NCBI GenBank assembly: GCA_013122435.1
Contig: WYDT01000029.1
Coordinates: 21,929-85,928 of the forward strand
DNA from: Chloroflexi bacterium AL-N1
GTDB lineage: Bacteria; Chloroflexota; Chloroflexia; Chloroflexales; Roseiflexaceae
Direction: 5' to 3'
Length of the DNA stretch: 64,000 bases
A model generated the notes under the pieces. It saw only the letters and a program-made list of their open reading frames with translations, searched no databases and was not told the DNA's origin. This document shows, in pieces, positions 8,444 through 17,591 of this stretch (within the stretch, counting starts at the first letter, position 1; every line of letters begins with the position of its first letter). The position numbers were made by a program, and so were the translations under genes.

Positions 8444-9436
8444 ATGGACATAATGCAAAGAAGTAGTTGTTTTTGTTACACGTTCACACTGTTAGTCATG
8501 GCCATAACGTTGACCGCCTGTGCTTCGCCTATCGAGTCGGTCGAGCCATTAACAGTGGTAGAGACAAACACAGAGTCACACCTGATACGACATGTCTTTG
8601 GTGAGACCGCAGTCCCTCATACACCTCAACGTGTACTTGCACTCGGCGAAGAAGGCTTACTGCTCGATCTCCTAGATACAGGCGTGCGTCCGGTAGCCGC
8701 AAGTGTCAATGTGCCGGAAAGCGTTTCATTGGTTGAGCCGGACGAGTTGGAAGGTATTGAATTATTCGCTTCCACAGGAAATATCTCGCTTGAAGCCCTG
8801 AGTACCTATCAGCCAGACCTCATCATCGGCACCCATTTCTTTATCGACACGATTGGCTATGAGGAGTTGCACCAGATGGCACCAACTGTTGCTATTGGCA
8901 GCATTGAGCCGCTTGAAAGCTATCGTGAAACACTCACAGTCTTTGGCCAGAGTGAGGCGGCACAGCGTACCATTGACGCATTTCGTGCACAGATAGAGGC
9001 AGAAAGTGAGCGGGTTGATGCCGCCAACCAGCAGGTATCGGTAGCAACGATCTACTCGGCGGAAAATGTGGCGCTCTGGTTCGATGGCCCATCGCCGATT
9101 CCACGACTCCTGCACGAGCTTGGTGTCCAATTCCAACCCGATCCCGCGACTATTGACGGTCTAGACATACGCAATGGACGAGCTTTTATCAGCCTGGAAC
9201 AAATACCCCTGATGAGCGGCGACACACTCTTTCTGTTGCAATCTTCCAAGGTTGAGGGCGAAAACGACGCAGTTGACGCGATTCAGACAACCGCACTCTG
9301 GCAACAACTTCCCTCAGTACAAACCGATCAGGTGATTCGCCTGGACCGGATTGGCTACCCAGGCTTGCGTGGTCAGTACCAACTCCTTGACGACGTTGTA
9401 CAAGCGCTAGAAGGTGAGACACAGATACAAAACTAA
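8444..9436 (+). CDS. Siderophore-binding lipoprotein, array member 5
   Basis: FecB-type lipoprotein of 330 residues, lipobox LTAC with Cys26 (Cys23 if the ATG at 8453 is used). A short linker leads to SHLIRHVFGETAVPHTPQRVLALGEEG, then YQPDLIIGT, MAPTVAIG and ALWQQLPSVQTDQVI. It is one of the shorter, most divergent members and has no paired cysteines. Its LIRHxFGETxVP opening is nearly the same as that of the second module of member 6, suggesting that module was copied from a gene like this one. It begins one base after the MFS stop, so the two are probably co-transcribed and coupled. Confidence 0.88.
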   Translation: MDIMQRSSCFCYTFTLLVMAITLTACASPIESVEPLTVVETNTESHLIRHVFGETAVPHTPQRVLALGEEGLLLDLLDTGVRPVAASVNVPESVSLVEPDELEGIELFASTGNISLEALSTYQPDLIIGTHFFIDTIGYEELHQMAPTVAIGSIEPLESYRETLTVFGQSEAAQRTIDAFRAQIEAESERVDAANQQVSVATIYSAENVALWFDGPSPIPRLLHELGVQFQPDPATIDGLDIRNGRAFISLEQIPLMSGDTLFLLQSSKVEGENDAVDAIQTTALWQQLPSVQTDQVIRLDRIGYPGLRGQYQLLDDVVQALEGETQIQN

Positions 9437-9485
9437 TCATCATAGATCAAACCAAGTCGTTCTCTTTAACCTGAAAGGATCTTTT

Positions 9486-11598
9486 GTGAAAATACAGCTC
9501 GTTTCCTTCCTTATTGTGTTAGTGTTCCTTACTGCCTGTAGCGGACAACCCGCAGCACAGGACTCAGATGCTGCTAGCGAAACTTCAAATGCTGTAGCGG
9601 AAGAAGGTGTGGTGGAGTCTGAGAACAACGAGTCCAGCAAACTTGTAGATGGGCGGACAGCATCGGATGATTGTGCTCCTGGCACTCGTGCTATTGATCA
9701 CGACTACGGTACCACCTGTGTGCCTGAAAACCCTGAACGTATTGCCGTGATGGATCTCGATGTTGCGGCGTTTATGCGTGTTTTGGATATCAAACCAGTT
9801 GCGATCTCTTTTGCTCAGTGGAATGAACTGGTCGCCGCTTCACTCGAATGGGAGGAAGCAGGCAATGCCTTTATCGCTGACGCTACTGACATTGGTGAAT
9901 GGCCCTACAACATCGAGTCTGTTGCCGCCAGCAATCCTGACCTCATCTTGGCTGCTGGTGTTGAGAAGTATGAGCTGTTGAGCGAAATTGCACCAACCAT
10001 CGCCTTCGATATTTACCACAATAATGAGAATAGCTGGTCGACGTTTACTGCGTATTTTGGTGATGTACTCAACGCAAGTGATGAAGCGCAGGCGCTCGTT
10101 GATGCTACGAACGAACGGATCGCGGCTCTCGAAGCCTATGTCGCAACAGAAGCAGGTGATCCAACTGTTTTTGTTGTGCAGGAATGGGAGGAGACTATCA
10201 GCTATGGTGCACCATATTTTGCCTATAACCAAATTATGGCGCAGGCCAATATGGCTCGACCTGAAACGCAAGCTGTAATCCAGGATGAGTATGAGACGAG
10301 CTTTGACGAATACTGGGCGAACGTCTCCCTGGAGCAATTAGATACGGTTGATGCTGAATATCTACTCTTGCTCTCATTGGTCTATGACGAAAGTGGTGGC
10401 ACCATTGATGAATTGCGCGAGGAACCGATCTGGGCGGCGCTTGATGCTGCACAAAATGACCAGTTTGTTGCAGTCCCATGGCAGCAATGGCTGAGCTTTG
10501 ATGTTTACTCAGTCAATAAAACCATTGATGATCTGTTTCGCATTGTTGGTGGCAGCGAGGCTGCCGAGGTGGCCCCCAACCCATTCAGTGCTGAGGTAGC
10601 GGATTCTTTACCCACCGATCAGACAGACGGAGAAGCGCTGAGTCAGGTGCCGGGGTTTCCCGCCTACGCCCCAACACCCACCATGCTCGAAGTCGTAGAG
10701 GAACGCGAAGAGACCGTGCTGATACGCCACGCCTTTGGTGAGACCGAGGTGCCGAAAAATCCTGCACGCGTTTACACCGATGCTTTGACCACTCAGATTG
10801 CGCTGTCGCTGGGTATTGAGCCAGCCGGTGCACAATACTTCACGACTCTGCTCGAAGTACCCGAACTCGCCGCTCAGCTTGAGGGAGTCCCAGAACTGGG
10901 GGACCAATACCTACGACCCAAACCTCGAAGCGCTTGCGGCTGCCCAACCAGACCTGATCGTCGTCTGGGCTAACATCATCTCGGCTGATGATGGTGAAGA
11001 GCGCTATGAGCAGCTCAGCCAGATCGCGCCAACGCTGGTGATGTTGGACAACCCATTTAGCTACTGGCAACAGGCCACCCTTGATCTGGCCGCTGCCGTT
11101 GGTGATAGCGCTGGAGGAGTGGATGCATTGGCCGATTACGAGGAGCAGGAAGCAGCCCTGTGTGAGCGTATCCGCACAGTCGTCAGCGATGGGACGGTCT
11201 CTATCTTTGATGTTTTGGGCAGTGATATCCGTCTGTTTGGCCCCGGTATTACGGGTCCTGATGGTGCCTACACCCCGAGTGCGTTTACGGTCTGGGCTTA
11301 TCGGGATTGCCAGCTTACGCCGGGCGACGAGGTAGGTGAACTGGCTAGTGATCAGTTTAATACTAGTTTGTCGCTTGAACTCATTCCTGAACTACAGTCC
11401 GATTATCTTATCTCCTATGTCAACGTGGCGGGAGATGGTCAGGCGACCTATGACGAATTAACCAGTAGCCCAATCTGGAACGAACTCCCGGCAGTGCAAC
11501 AGGGTAATGCCATTCGTGTCGAGGTGCTTGATGCCTCGGGATACTACTCGGCCCTGTATGTGCTTGAGCAGGTCGCCAATGCATTGGAGGCCAACTAG
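9486..11598 (+). pseudogene. Two-module siderophore-binding lipoprotein broken by a G-run frameshift (array member 6)
   Basis: The start is the GTG at 9486, preceded by AAAGGA and giving MKIQLVSFLIVLVFLTACSGQ with Cys18; the longer frame from 9414 is unsupported. The first domain is complete and of the paired-Cys type (CAPGTRAIDHDYGTTCVPENPERI) up to APNPFSAE. A linker of about 35 residues leads, without any new signal peptide, into a second domain (VLIRHAFGETEVPKNPARV). In the run GGGGG at 10898-10902 the frame is lost and the first frame ends at 10973. Removing one G restores ELGTNTYDPNLEALAAAQPDLIVV and continues to 11598, for a product of about 703 residues. So this was, or is, a tandem-domain receptor. 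A real mutation, slippage control or a sequencing error would all look like this. Confidence 0.82.
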
Positions 11599-11669
11599 TT
11601 GTCATTGTATGTGCCAGACCGTTATTGCAAATCCGTTCTGACAGTTTTCTTTACAAGGAACATAAAAAT

Positions 11670-12767
11670 ATGAAACAGGCATGTTTATATCTCACGCTGT
11701 TTATTTTCTTGCCACTCATTGCCGCATGTGGTGGGCAGACTACGAATCAGGAAGCTGGACAGGAAGAAAACGATACATCTCAGGAGCGTACCACTGATCG
11801 AGAGAGTGAAACGGATGGTGCAGATGGTGAGAGCAGCGAAGCAAATACTGGCGAAGCTGTTAAAGCAACCAGCGATTGTGCAGAGGGCTTCAGCTCCTTT
11901 GCCCATGCTGCTGGTGAAACCTGTGTGCCGGAAAATCCGCAGCGTATGGTGACGACGCAGGATCAGAACGCTTTGCTACCATTGCTTGAACTCGATGTGA
12001 AGCCGATAGGAAGCACTGGCCTACTGCAACAAGACGGAACATACATCTTCCGTCGAGTTGCCGGTTTCGATACGGCTGGTATCGAGTTTGTTGGTGATTA
12101 TGGTGAGCCAAATCTTGAGTCTATCGCCGCTCTCCAGCCTGATTTGATTATTGGCTCGCCCTTCCAGTCGGATATTTACGACTCACTTTCGGCGATTGCA
12201 CCAACGGTCCTTATTGATGTTCATGAGTGTCCCCTTGGTGAGGCACTGCTGGATTTTGCCGAACTTGTGAATGCCACCGAGCAAGCCGAAACACTTCAAG
12301 CTGAGTATGAGTCACATGTTGCTGAGTTGCTTGAAGCACTGGGCGACCGCCGCGAACAGACTACCGTGTCCATTATTACCCCTGGTAACGAGTCGGGCCA
12401 GTTCTATAACGCGGCTGAAAGTCAAGCCACAGGTACGGTGCTTCAGGACCTCGATTTACTGCGTCCGGCGCCTGAGCAAGGCCCTGAACCAGATCGTGAG
12501 TATCGTAGTCTCGAGGTGCTCGCCGAACATGACGCAGATGTGATGATCATTGTTTCGTACACCGGCGAAGAACAAGACCCATTGTTCGATGAATTTGTGA
12601 ATTCGCCTATTCTCAATGCGCTTGATGTGTCCCAGGCTGAACAGGTCTATATTATTGACGGTCTAAGTGTCGTTGGTGCAGGCTGGAGCAAAATGAATAC
12701 CTTTATCGACAAGCTTGAACGCATTTTGCTTGATCCAGAACTGGATGTCGATGTTGTGCAGGAATGA
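11670..12767 (+). CDS. Siderophore-binding lipoprotein, array member 7 (paired-Cys type)
   Basis: The ATG at 11670 is used because AAGGA lies at 11655-11659 and the signal peptide then reads MKQACLYLTLFIFLPLIAACGG with Cys20; this gives 365 residues. A Glu/Ser/Thr-rich linker of about 50 residues precedes the paired-Cys opening CAEGFSSFAHAAGETCVPENPQRM. Family blocks are LQPDLIIGSPF, IAPTVLID and VNSPILNALDVSQAEQVYIID. An extra cysteine follows in VHECPLG. The C-terminal helix MNTFIDKLERILL replaces the usual LDDL. Co-directional with the next gene (27-bp gap), which has the same opening and similar linker composition. Confidence 0.9.
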   Translation: MKQACLYLTLFIFLPLIAACGGQTTNQEAGQEENDTSQERTTDRESETDGADGESSEANTGEAVKATSDCAEGFSSFAHAAGETCVPENPQRMVTTQDQNALLPLLELDVKPIGSTGLLQQDGTYIFRRVAGFDTAGIEFVGDYGEPNLESIAALQPDLIIGSPFQSDIYDSLSAIAPTVLIDVHECPLGEALLDFAELVNATEQAETLQAEYESHVAELLEALGDRREQTTVSIITPGNESGQFYNAAESQATGTVLQDLDLLRPAPEQGPEPDREYRSLEVLAEHDADVMIIVSYTGEEQDPLFDEFVNSPILNALDVSQAEQVYIIDGLSVVGAGWSKMNTFIDKLERILLDPELDVDVVQE

Positions 12768-12794
12768 AACTTACAATAATAGAAGGAATAGACT

Positions 12795-13961
12795 ATGAAA
12801 AGGAGCATATACGTTTTGTCGCCTGTACTGTTGTTAATTATCGTGTTGGCTGCCTGTAGTGGTCAAACAGCGAATCAGGAATTGTCTGAAAGTGATTCTG
12901 CGAGCGAATCGGCTAATGCTGAAGCGAACACGATACCAACTGATGAGGGGGACACGGAAAACAATGGTAACGCAACAGCCCCTGAGGATGTCGCTGAAGC
13001 AACAATCTCAGCCTGTGATGGTCTGCGCTTGTTTGAGCATGAACTCCTTGTTGGTGAGCCAGTATGTGTTCCTGAAGATCCTCAACGGGTTGTACATATA
13101 CCGCCGGCCTCTTTTTTCTACGCGTTAGATTTCAAGCCAGTTGCTTCATCATTTCTGGAACGAGAAACGCGTCATCTCCCAGCAGCGATTGCTGACTGGG
13201 TCTTGACCGACATAGAGGAAGTTGACTATGGTGCACCGAATTTAGAGCAACTTGCTGCGCTAGACCTAGATCTCATCATACATGATGTCTCAAGGGTCGA
13301 GGAGGTTACGGAACAACTGAACACCATTGCCCCAACGGTCCTCTTTGCTGCGGACTACGGGAGTCCTGATTTGCTGCGGGATCGCCTGTTGTTTAATGCC
13401 GAAGTGCTTGGTCGTGAAGCAGAGGCAACTGAGCCACTCGAAGTCTACGATCAGCGTGTAACCGAGTTGCAGACGGCATTACAAGAATCCCTTGGCGATA
13501 TGTCAGCCATTGAGGTTTCGATGCTCCGTGCGCGTGATGAGCAAACCTTCGATCTGTATCCGCGCAACCGCCCCCAAGCTGCCATTCTAGACACATTGGG
13601 ATTTGGTCGCCCGGCTGCGATTGATTATGACCGCGCTGAGCTTGCTGAACAATATGGCACGAATAATTTTCTGCGTATTTCCAAAGAACAACTCGAATTT
13701 GCGGATGGAGATGTCTTGATTATTATCCTCGCACCTTCAAGTGGCGAGGGTGGTGTCCCTGCGGAGGAGGCTCTGGCGGAGAGCATTCAGAATGATCCAT
13801 TGTGGAATGCATTAAACGCTTTTGAGCGAGACAATGTGCATTTCGTATCATACCCATGGCTGCTTTCAGACAATATCATCTTCGCTCATGCGGTCCTGGA
13901 TGGTTTAGCAGATATCTTTAATGTTGAAATTTCGACACCAAATCCACTCTCATCTAGCTGA
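12795..13961 (+). CDS. Siderophore-binding lipoprotein, array member 8 (paired-Cys type)
   Basis: FecB-type lipoprotein of 388 residues with AGAAGGAA ribosome-binding site and lipobox LAAC (Cys21). After an acidic linker the domain opens with CDGLRLFEHELLVGEPVCVPEDPQRVV, the paired-Cys signature. LDLDLIIHDVS replaces the usual PDLIIG block. Later elements are IAPTVLF, YGTNNFLRISKEQLEFADGDVLIII and AHAVLDGLADIF, ending TPNPLSSS. The FLRISKEQLEFADGDV segment corresponds to FYNISDERIDLADGDV in member 2 and FYNISDENLQLADADV in member 11, placing these three in one subfamily. Confidence 0.9.
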   Translation: MKRSIYVLSPVLLLIIVLAACSGQTANQELSESDSASESANAEANTIPTDEGDTENNGNATAPEDVAEATISACDGLRLFEHELLVGEPVCVPEDPQRVVHIPPASFFYALDFKPVASSFLERETRHLPAAIADWVLTDIEEVDYGAPNLEQLAALDLDLIIHDVSRVEEVTEQLNTIAPTVLFAADYGSPDLLRDRLLFNAEVLGREAEATEPLEVYDQRVTELQTALQESLGDMSAIEVSMLRARDEQTFDLYPRNRPQAAILDTLGFGRPAAIDYDRAELAEQYGTNNFLRISKEQLEFADGDVLIIILAPSSGEGGVPAEEALAESIQNDPLWNALNAFERDNVHFVSYPWLLSDNIIFAHAVLDGLADIFNVEISTPNPLSSS

Positions 13962-14065
13962 GGTGGGGTGAGTAGGTAGATGAATAGGTGCATATAACTG
14001 CTGGAGGTGGGTGGCAACGTGGTGTAGGGTCTTGGTTATCAAAACAAAACAGAAGGATACCAACC

Positions 14066-15097
14066 ATGCAAAAGTGTAGATATATTTTGTGGCCGATACT
14101 CGTACTCACTCTTGTGTTGGCGGCATGCGGTGATCAAACGATCACACAGGAGGCCGCTGTAGTAGAAATCGACCGTCCCACACGGGCACAGGTGCTCGAA
14201 ACGACCGATACATATCGGCTTGTCGAGCATGCTCCTGGTGAGGTGCAGGTGCCCCTGGAGCCACAACGGATTGTAGCCGTCAGTGGTACACACGAATTCG
14301 AAGCGCTGTTAATACTAGATATGCACCCTATTGCGGCAGCGGGTGACGATGTAGGTTTCCGTCGGACAGCCTGGTTCCCCCATATGGAACCCTATATCAA
14401 CGATGACAAGATTGAGCGACTTCCTTCACGACGCAATATCAATGTAAAGGCTGTAGCGCGGATGCAACCGGATCTCATTCTTGGTATCAGCAACCAGATC
14501 GAGCGTATCTACCCGGAGTTGAGTCAGATTGCCCCCACTGTGGCAATCTATGGTGATTTATCCCGGCAGGATTCATTAGTAGATGTCGCAACCGTCGTGG
14601 ATCGGGTGGCGCCAGCGGAGATCTATATTGAAGACTATGAGCAGCGGCTAGCCGATTTGACGACGCGTTATGATGATGTGCTGGAGGGTGCCACCTTTAG
14701 TGAAGTTAAGAGTTTTATTGAAGCCAGGAATGAAATCCATGTCATCAATGGAAGAGAAGCCACTACCATCCTCACACAATTAGGAATGGTGCAGGCGCCT
14801 GCGTTAGAACGGGAACGTGGTATGAACTTTGAGTCGATTATGCTCAGTCTGGAACGAATGGATCTGCTTGATACAGATACCATCTTTGTCTATCACTACC
14901 CGACAGAGGACGAGTTACAAGAAGTGGAAGCTATTCGCACCCATCCGCTCTTCCGCGAATTCAAGGCGGTCGAGCAGGAAAAAATCTTTCCAGTGCGGTC
15001 GGAGTGGTGGTGATTCAGTGGACCAATCAGCAACCAGCGGATGGTAGATGATCTGGAAAGGGAGATATTGCCGACGCTAGTGGGGGAGCGTCGGTAA
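14066..15097 (+). pseudogene. Siderophore-binding lipoprotein interrupted by an in-frame TGA (array member 9)
   Basis: The ATG at 14066 with AGAAGGA at 14051 gives signal MQKCRYILWPILVLTLVLAAC (Cys21). The domain runs from YRLVEHAPGEVQVPLEPQRIV through MQPDLILGI, IAPTVAIYG and HPLFREFKAVEQEKIFPVRSEWW, then stops at TGA 15011-15013 (315 residues). The same frame continues for 27 codons as FSGPISNQRMVDDLEREIL to TAA at 15095-15097. That is exactly where paralogues have YWxGxxFxAAHAMLDDLF, so the terminal helix is cut off. A single-base nonsense mutation is the simplest explanation; the shorter product may still fold. An unusually short linker (about 25 residues) separates the lipid anchor from the domain. 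Confidence 0.82.
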
Positions 15098-15196
15098 CTC
15101 TCAATATGCGAACAAGGTTGCATCGCATGCTTCACCATAACTAAACAACACATACCAAATCAATGAACATTTGTCGGTCATTGCTCATAAAGCAAC

Positions 15197-16438
15197 ATGA
15201 ATAAAGAATACAGAATGAACATCAAAGGGCAAACATCCATAAAACGCACACTCTATTACGTCACACATCTCATTGTACTCCTGTTCCTTTTGGCCGCCTG
15301 TGGTGGCACTGTGACAGAAGAAGCGGGCGGTGCCGGAACCGATCCTGCGACAGAGGAGCAGAGTGCTGCTGAAACCAATGAGACAGACGCATCAGTTGGA
15401 GAAAACGAGACAGACACATCAGCTGAGGACGTTGAAGCGGACGCCAATAACACAACAGACTTTCCTGTCACCATCGACCATACATTTGGGAGCACCACCA
15501 TTTCTGAAGTACCAGAGCGCGTTGTCACGATTGGCTACAGTGAGCAGGACCCGGTACTTGCGCTTGGTGTCGTGCCGGTTGCGATACGAGACTGGTTTGG
15601 CGATCAGCCATCCGCCGTCTGGCCCTGGGCACAGGACCAACTTGGTGGTGCTGAACCAGAGGTACTCCAGATGGATTTTGGTCAACTAAACTTTGAAGTA
15701 ATTGCTGCTCTCCAGCCAGATCTCTTGATTGCCACACATTCAGGGATTACCGAAGAGGAATATGAAACACTCTCCGAGATTGCACCAGTCGTGGCTCAGT
15801 CAGGTGATTATCCTGATTTTGGTATGCCGTGGCAGAAACAAACACGCGTGATTGGTCAGGCACTAGGTCGGGCTGAACAGGCTGAAGAACTGGTTGCTGA
15901 GGTGGAGGCGCGTATCGACGAAGCACGTCAGGCCAATCCCGTTTTCGAGACCTCAACGGTAGCGTGGACCTTCCCCGCCGATGATGCTGGCCAGTTGTGG
16001 GTGGTAGGCCCAAATACACTGCCAGTACGCTTTCTCCAAAGCCTTGGGCTGCAATATCCTGATGATGTTGCTGATTTTGTTGGGGAACAGGACTCGGCGC
16101 AGATTAGTGGGGAACGATTAGAACTGCTTGATGTTGATGTCTTGATTCTACAGGCCTCCACAGACGCCGAACGAGATGCTCTTGAGAGCAACCCACTGTA
16201 CAATCAGCTAGCTGTGGTGCAGGATGGACGAACCGTTTTCTTCGTCGGTCAGGATGATCCACTGTATGGCGCACTGAGTTTTAGCACTGTCCTGAGTCTA
16301 TCATTCGCTATTGAAGAGCTGGTACCGCTCTGGCTGATGCTGCGGGCTCTGCTCCCTAACATAGGTTTTCGTGGCATCTTGCATTCCTTGGGAGATGCCA
16401 CGAAACAGCGTTTTATATCTTGGGAGATACAGGAATGA
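15197..16438 (+). CDS. Siderophore-binding lipoprotein, array member 10, with an altered C-terminus
   Basis: FecB-type lipoprotein with lipobox LAAC (Cys35 from this start; the ATG at 15215 is an alternative). A long linker rich in Glu, Thr and Asp reaches residue about 90. The domain FPVTIDHTFGSTTISEVPERVVTIGYSEQDPVLALGVVPV with AVWPWAQDQL is of the kind seen in actinobacterial siderophore-binding proteins and is closest to member 13 at 21947. After SLSFAIEELVPL the last 39 residues (WLMLRALLPNIGFRG and on) match no paralogue; member 13 ends SLPYLLDELVPQLAEAVEQ. This novel tail is encoded by sequence containing a terminator-like hairpin at 16367-16405. The stop overlaps the next start by 4 bp. 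Confidence 0.88.
   Translation: MNKEYRMNIKGQTSIKRTLYYVTHLIVLLFLLAACGGTVTEEAGGAGTDPATEEQSAAETNETDASVGENETDTSAEDVEADANNTTDFPVTIDHTFGSTTISEVPERVVTIGYSEQDPVLALGVVPVAIRDWFGDQPSAVWPWAQDQLGGAEPEVLQMDFGQLNFEVIAALQPDLLIATHSGITEEEYETLSEIAPVVAQSGDYPDFGMPWQKQTRVIGQALGRAEQAEELVAEVEARIDEARQANPVFETSTVAWTFPADDAGQLWVVGPNTLPVRFLQSLGLQYPDDVADFVGEQDSAQISGERLELLDVDVLILQASTDAERDALESNPLYNQLAVVQDGRTVFFVGQDDPLYGALSFSTVLSLSFAIEELVPLWLMLRALLPNIGFRGILHSLGDATKQRFISWEIQE
16367..16405 (+). terminator. Terminator-like hairpin inside the end of member 10
   Basis: TTTCGTGGCATCT (16367-16379) and AGATGCCACGAAA (16393-16405) form a perfect 13-bp stem around a 13-base loop, followed six bases later by TTTTATAT. It lies inside the reading frame, 30 bp before the next gene. 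It is likely the original intergenic terminator or attenuator that became coding when the stop codon of member 10 was lost. Confidence 0.55.
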
Positions 16439-17589
16439 AAGCTTTGTTTAGCTCTATTAGTAGCCTCTTGTTAATCCTTCTCCTGATTACTGCCTGTGGT
16501 GGGCAATCCCTTCAACAAGAAGCAACTGTCGGCGAAACTGAATCCGCAATGAATGCGGATGGCACCTGCATTGAGGGCTTCCGGCTGTTCGCACATAAGC
16601 TATTGGCTACTGAGCCGCTCTGTGTATCTGAGGAACCGGAGCGCATTATTGCATTTGAGCCATTTGAGATTTTGATGAGTCTGGAGGCGCCACCCATTGC
16701 GACGTTCTCCGGCAATCTCGAAAACTATGCTATCGATTTTCCTGCTCTGGCTGATGATATTGAGAATATTGGCAGTATTGGGGTTTCCTCATCGCCCAAT
16801 ATTGAGGCGATAGTAGCGGCAAACCCTGATCTTATCATTGGCACGACACAGCGTTGGCGTGACATGTATGAGGATCTCTCAGCTATCGCACCAACAGCAC
16901 TGTATGATTTTACACACAGTGGGCAATGGAAAGAAGTTGCGGAGTTCGTGGCTGATGTGACTAACCAACAAACAGCCTACGAATCACTGCTCCAAAATTA
17001 TGAGGAGCGCGTCAGTACGCTGCGTGAAGAACTGGCCAATTCAGGTCTGAGTATATCAGTTGTACGGGTTCTTCCGACGGGAGTTCGCTTGTATGTCCTC
17101 GACTCGTTTTCTGGTGAAGTCATTGATGATATTGGGTTAGCACGGCCCGAATCGCAACAGTATACCCACGCAGAGATGCTCGATGAATTCCAGCAGCCAT
17201 CGTTTTACAACATTTCAGATGAAAACCTGCAGCTTGCCGATGCCGACGTCATCTTTTCATGGACACTTGGTGCGACACCAGAAATCGCGGATCAAGCCAG
17301 AGAGCAGCAGCTAGCGCTTCGTGACGACCCGCTTTGGAGTACATTGAACGCGGTTCAAAACGATAACGTCTACGAAGTTGGTGGCTATTGGATTGGGTTA
17401 AGCTTTGTTGCTGCACACTACATGCTCGACGATCTCTACGAACACGTTCTAGACACAGAGCCAACGACCCCCAATCCATTTGTTCACTCAACAGAGTCGG
17501 GCGAAAATGAGGGTGCTGAAAGCCAGTGCATGTATAGTCGAAATACCCAACGACCCGGAACCTCAATGCTGGAATACTTGAGAGGTTAG
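16435..17589 (+). CDS. Siderophore-binding lipoprotein, array member 11 (paired-Cys type)
   Basis: The ATG at 16435 overlaps the preceding stop (ATGA) and gives MKALFSSISSLLLILLLITACGG with Cys21; product 384 residues. The domain opens CIEGFRLFAHKLLATEPLCVSEEPERII (paired-Cys type) and contains ANPDLIIGTTQRW, IAPTALYDFTHSGQW, FYNISDENLQLADADVIF and YWIGLSFVAAHYMLDDLYEHV. It is the closest relative of member 2. After TPNPFVHS there is an extra tail of about 28 residues containing a cysteine, not found in the other members. Translation ends 2 bp before the ABC-exporter pseudogene. Confidence 0.9.
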   Translation: MKALFSSISSLLLILLLITACGGQSLQQEATVGETESAMNADGTCIEGFRLFAHKLLATEPLCVSEEPERIIAFEPFEILMSLEAPPIATFSGNLENYAIDFPALADDIENIGSIGVSSSPNIEAIVAANPDLIIGTTQRWRDMYEDLSAIAPTALYDFTHSGQWKEVAEFVADVTNQQTAYESLLQNYEERVSTLREELANSGLSISVVRVLPTGVRLYVLDSFSGEVIDDIGLARPESQQYTHAEMLDEFQQPSFYNISDENLQLADADVIFSWTLGATPEIADQAREQQLALRDDPLWSTLNAVQNDNVYEVGGYWIGLSFVAAHYMLDDLYEHVLDTEPTTPNPFVHSTESGENEGAESQCMYSRNTQRPGTSMLEYLRG

Positions 17590-17591
17590 GT

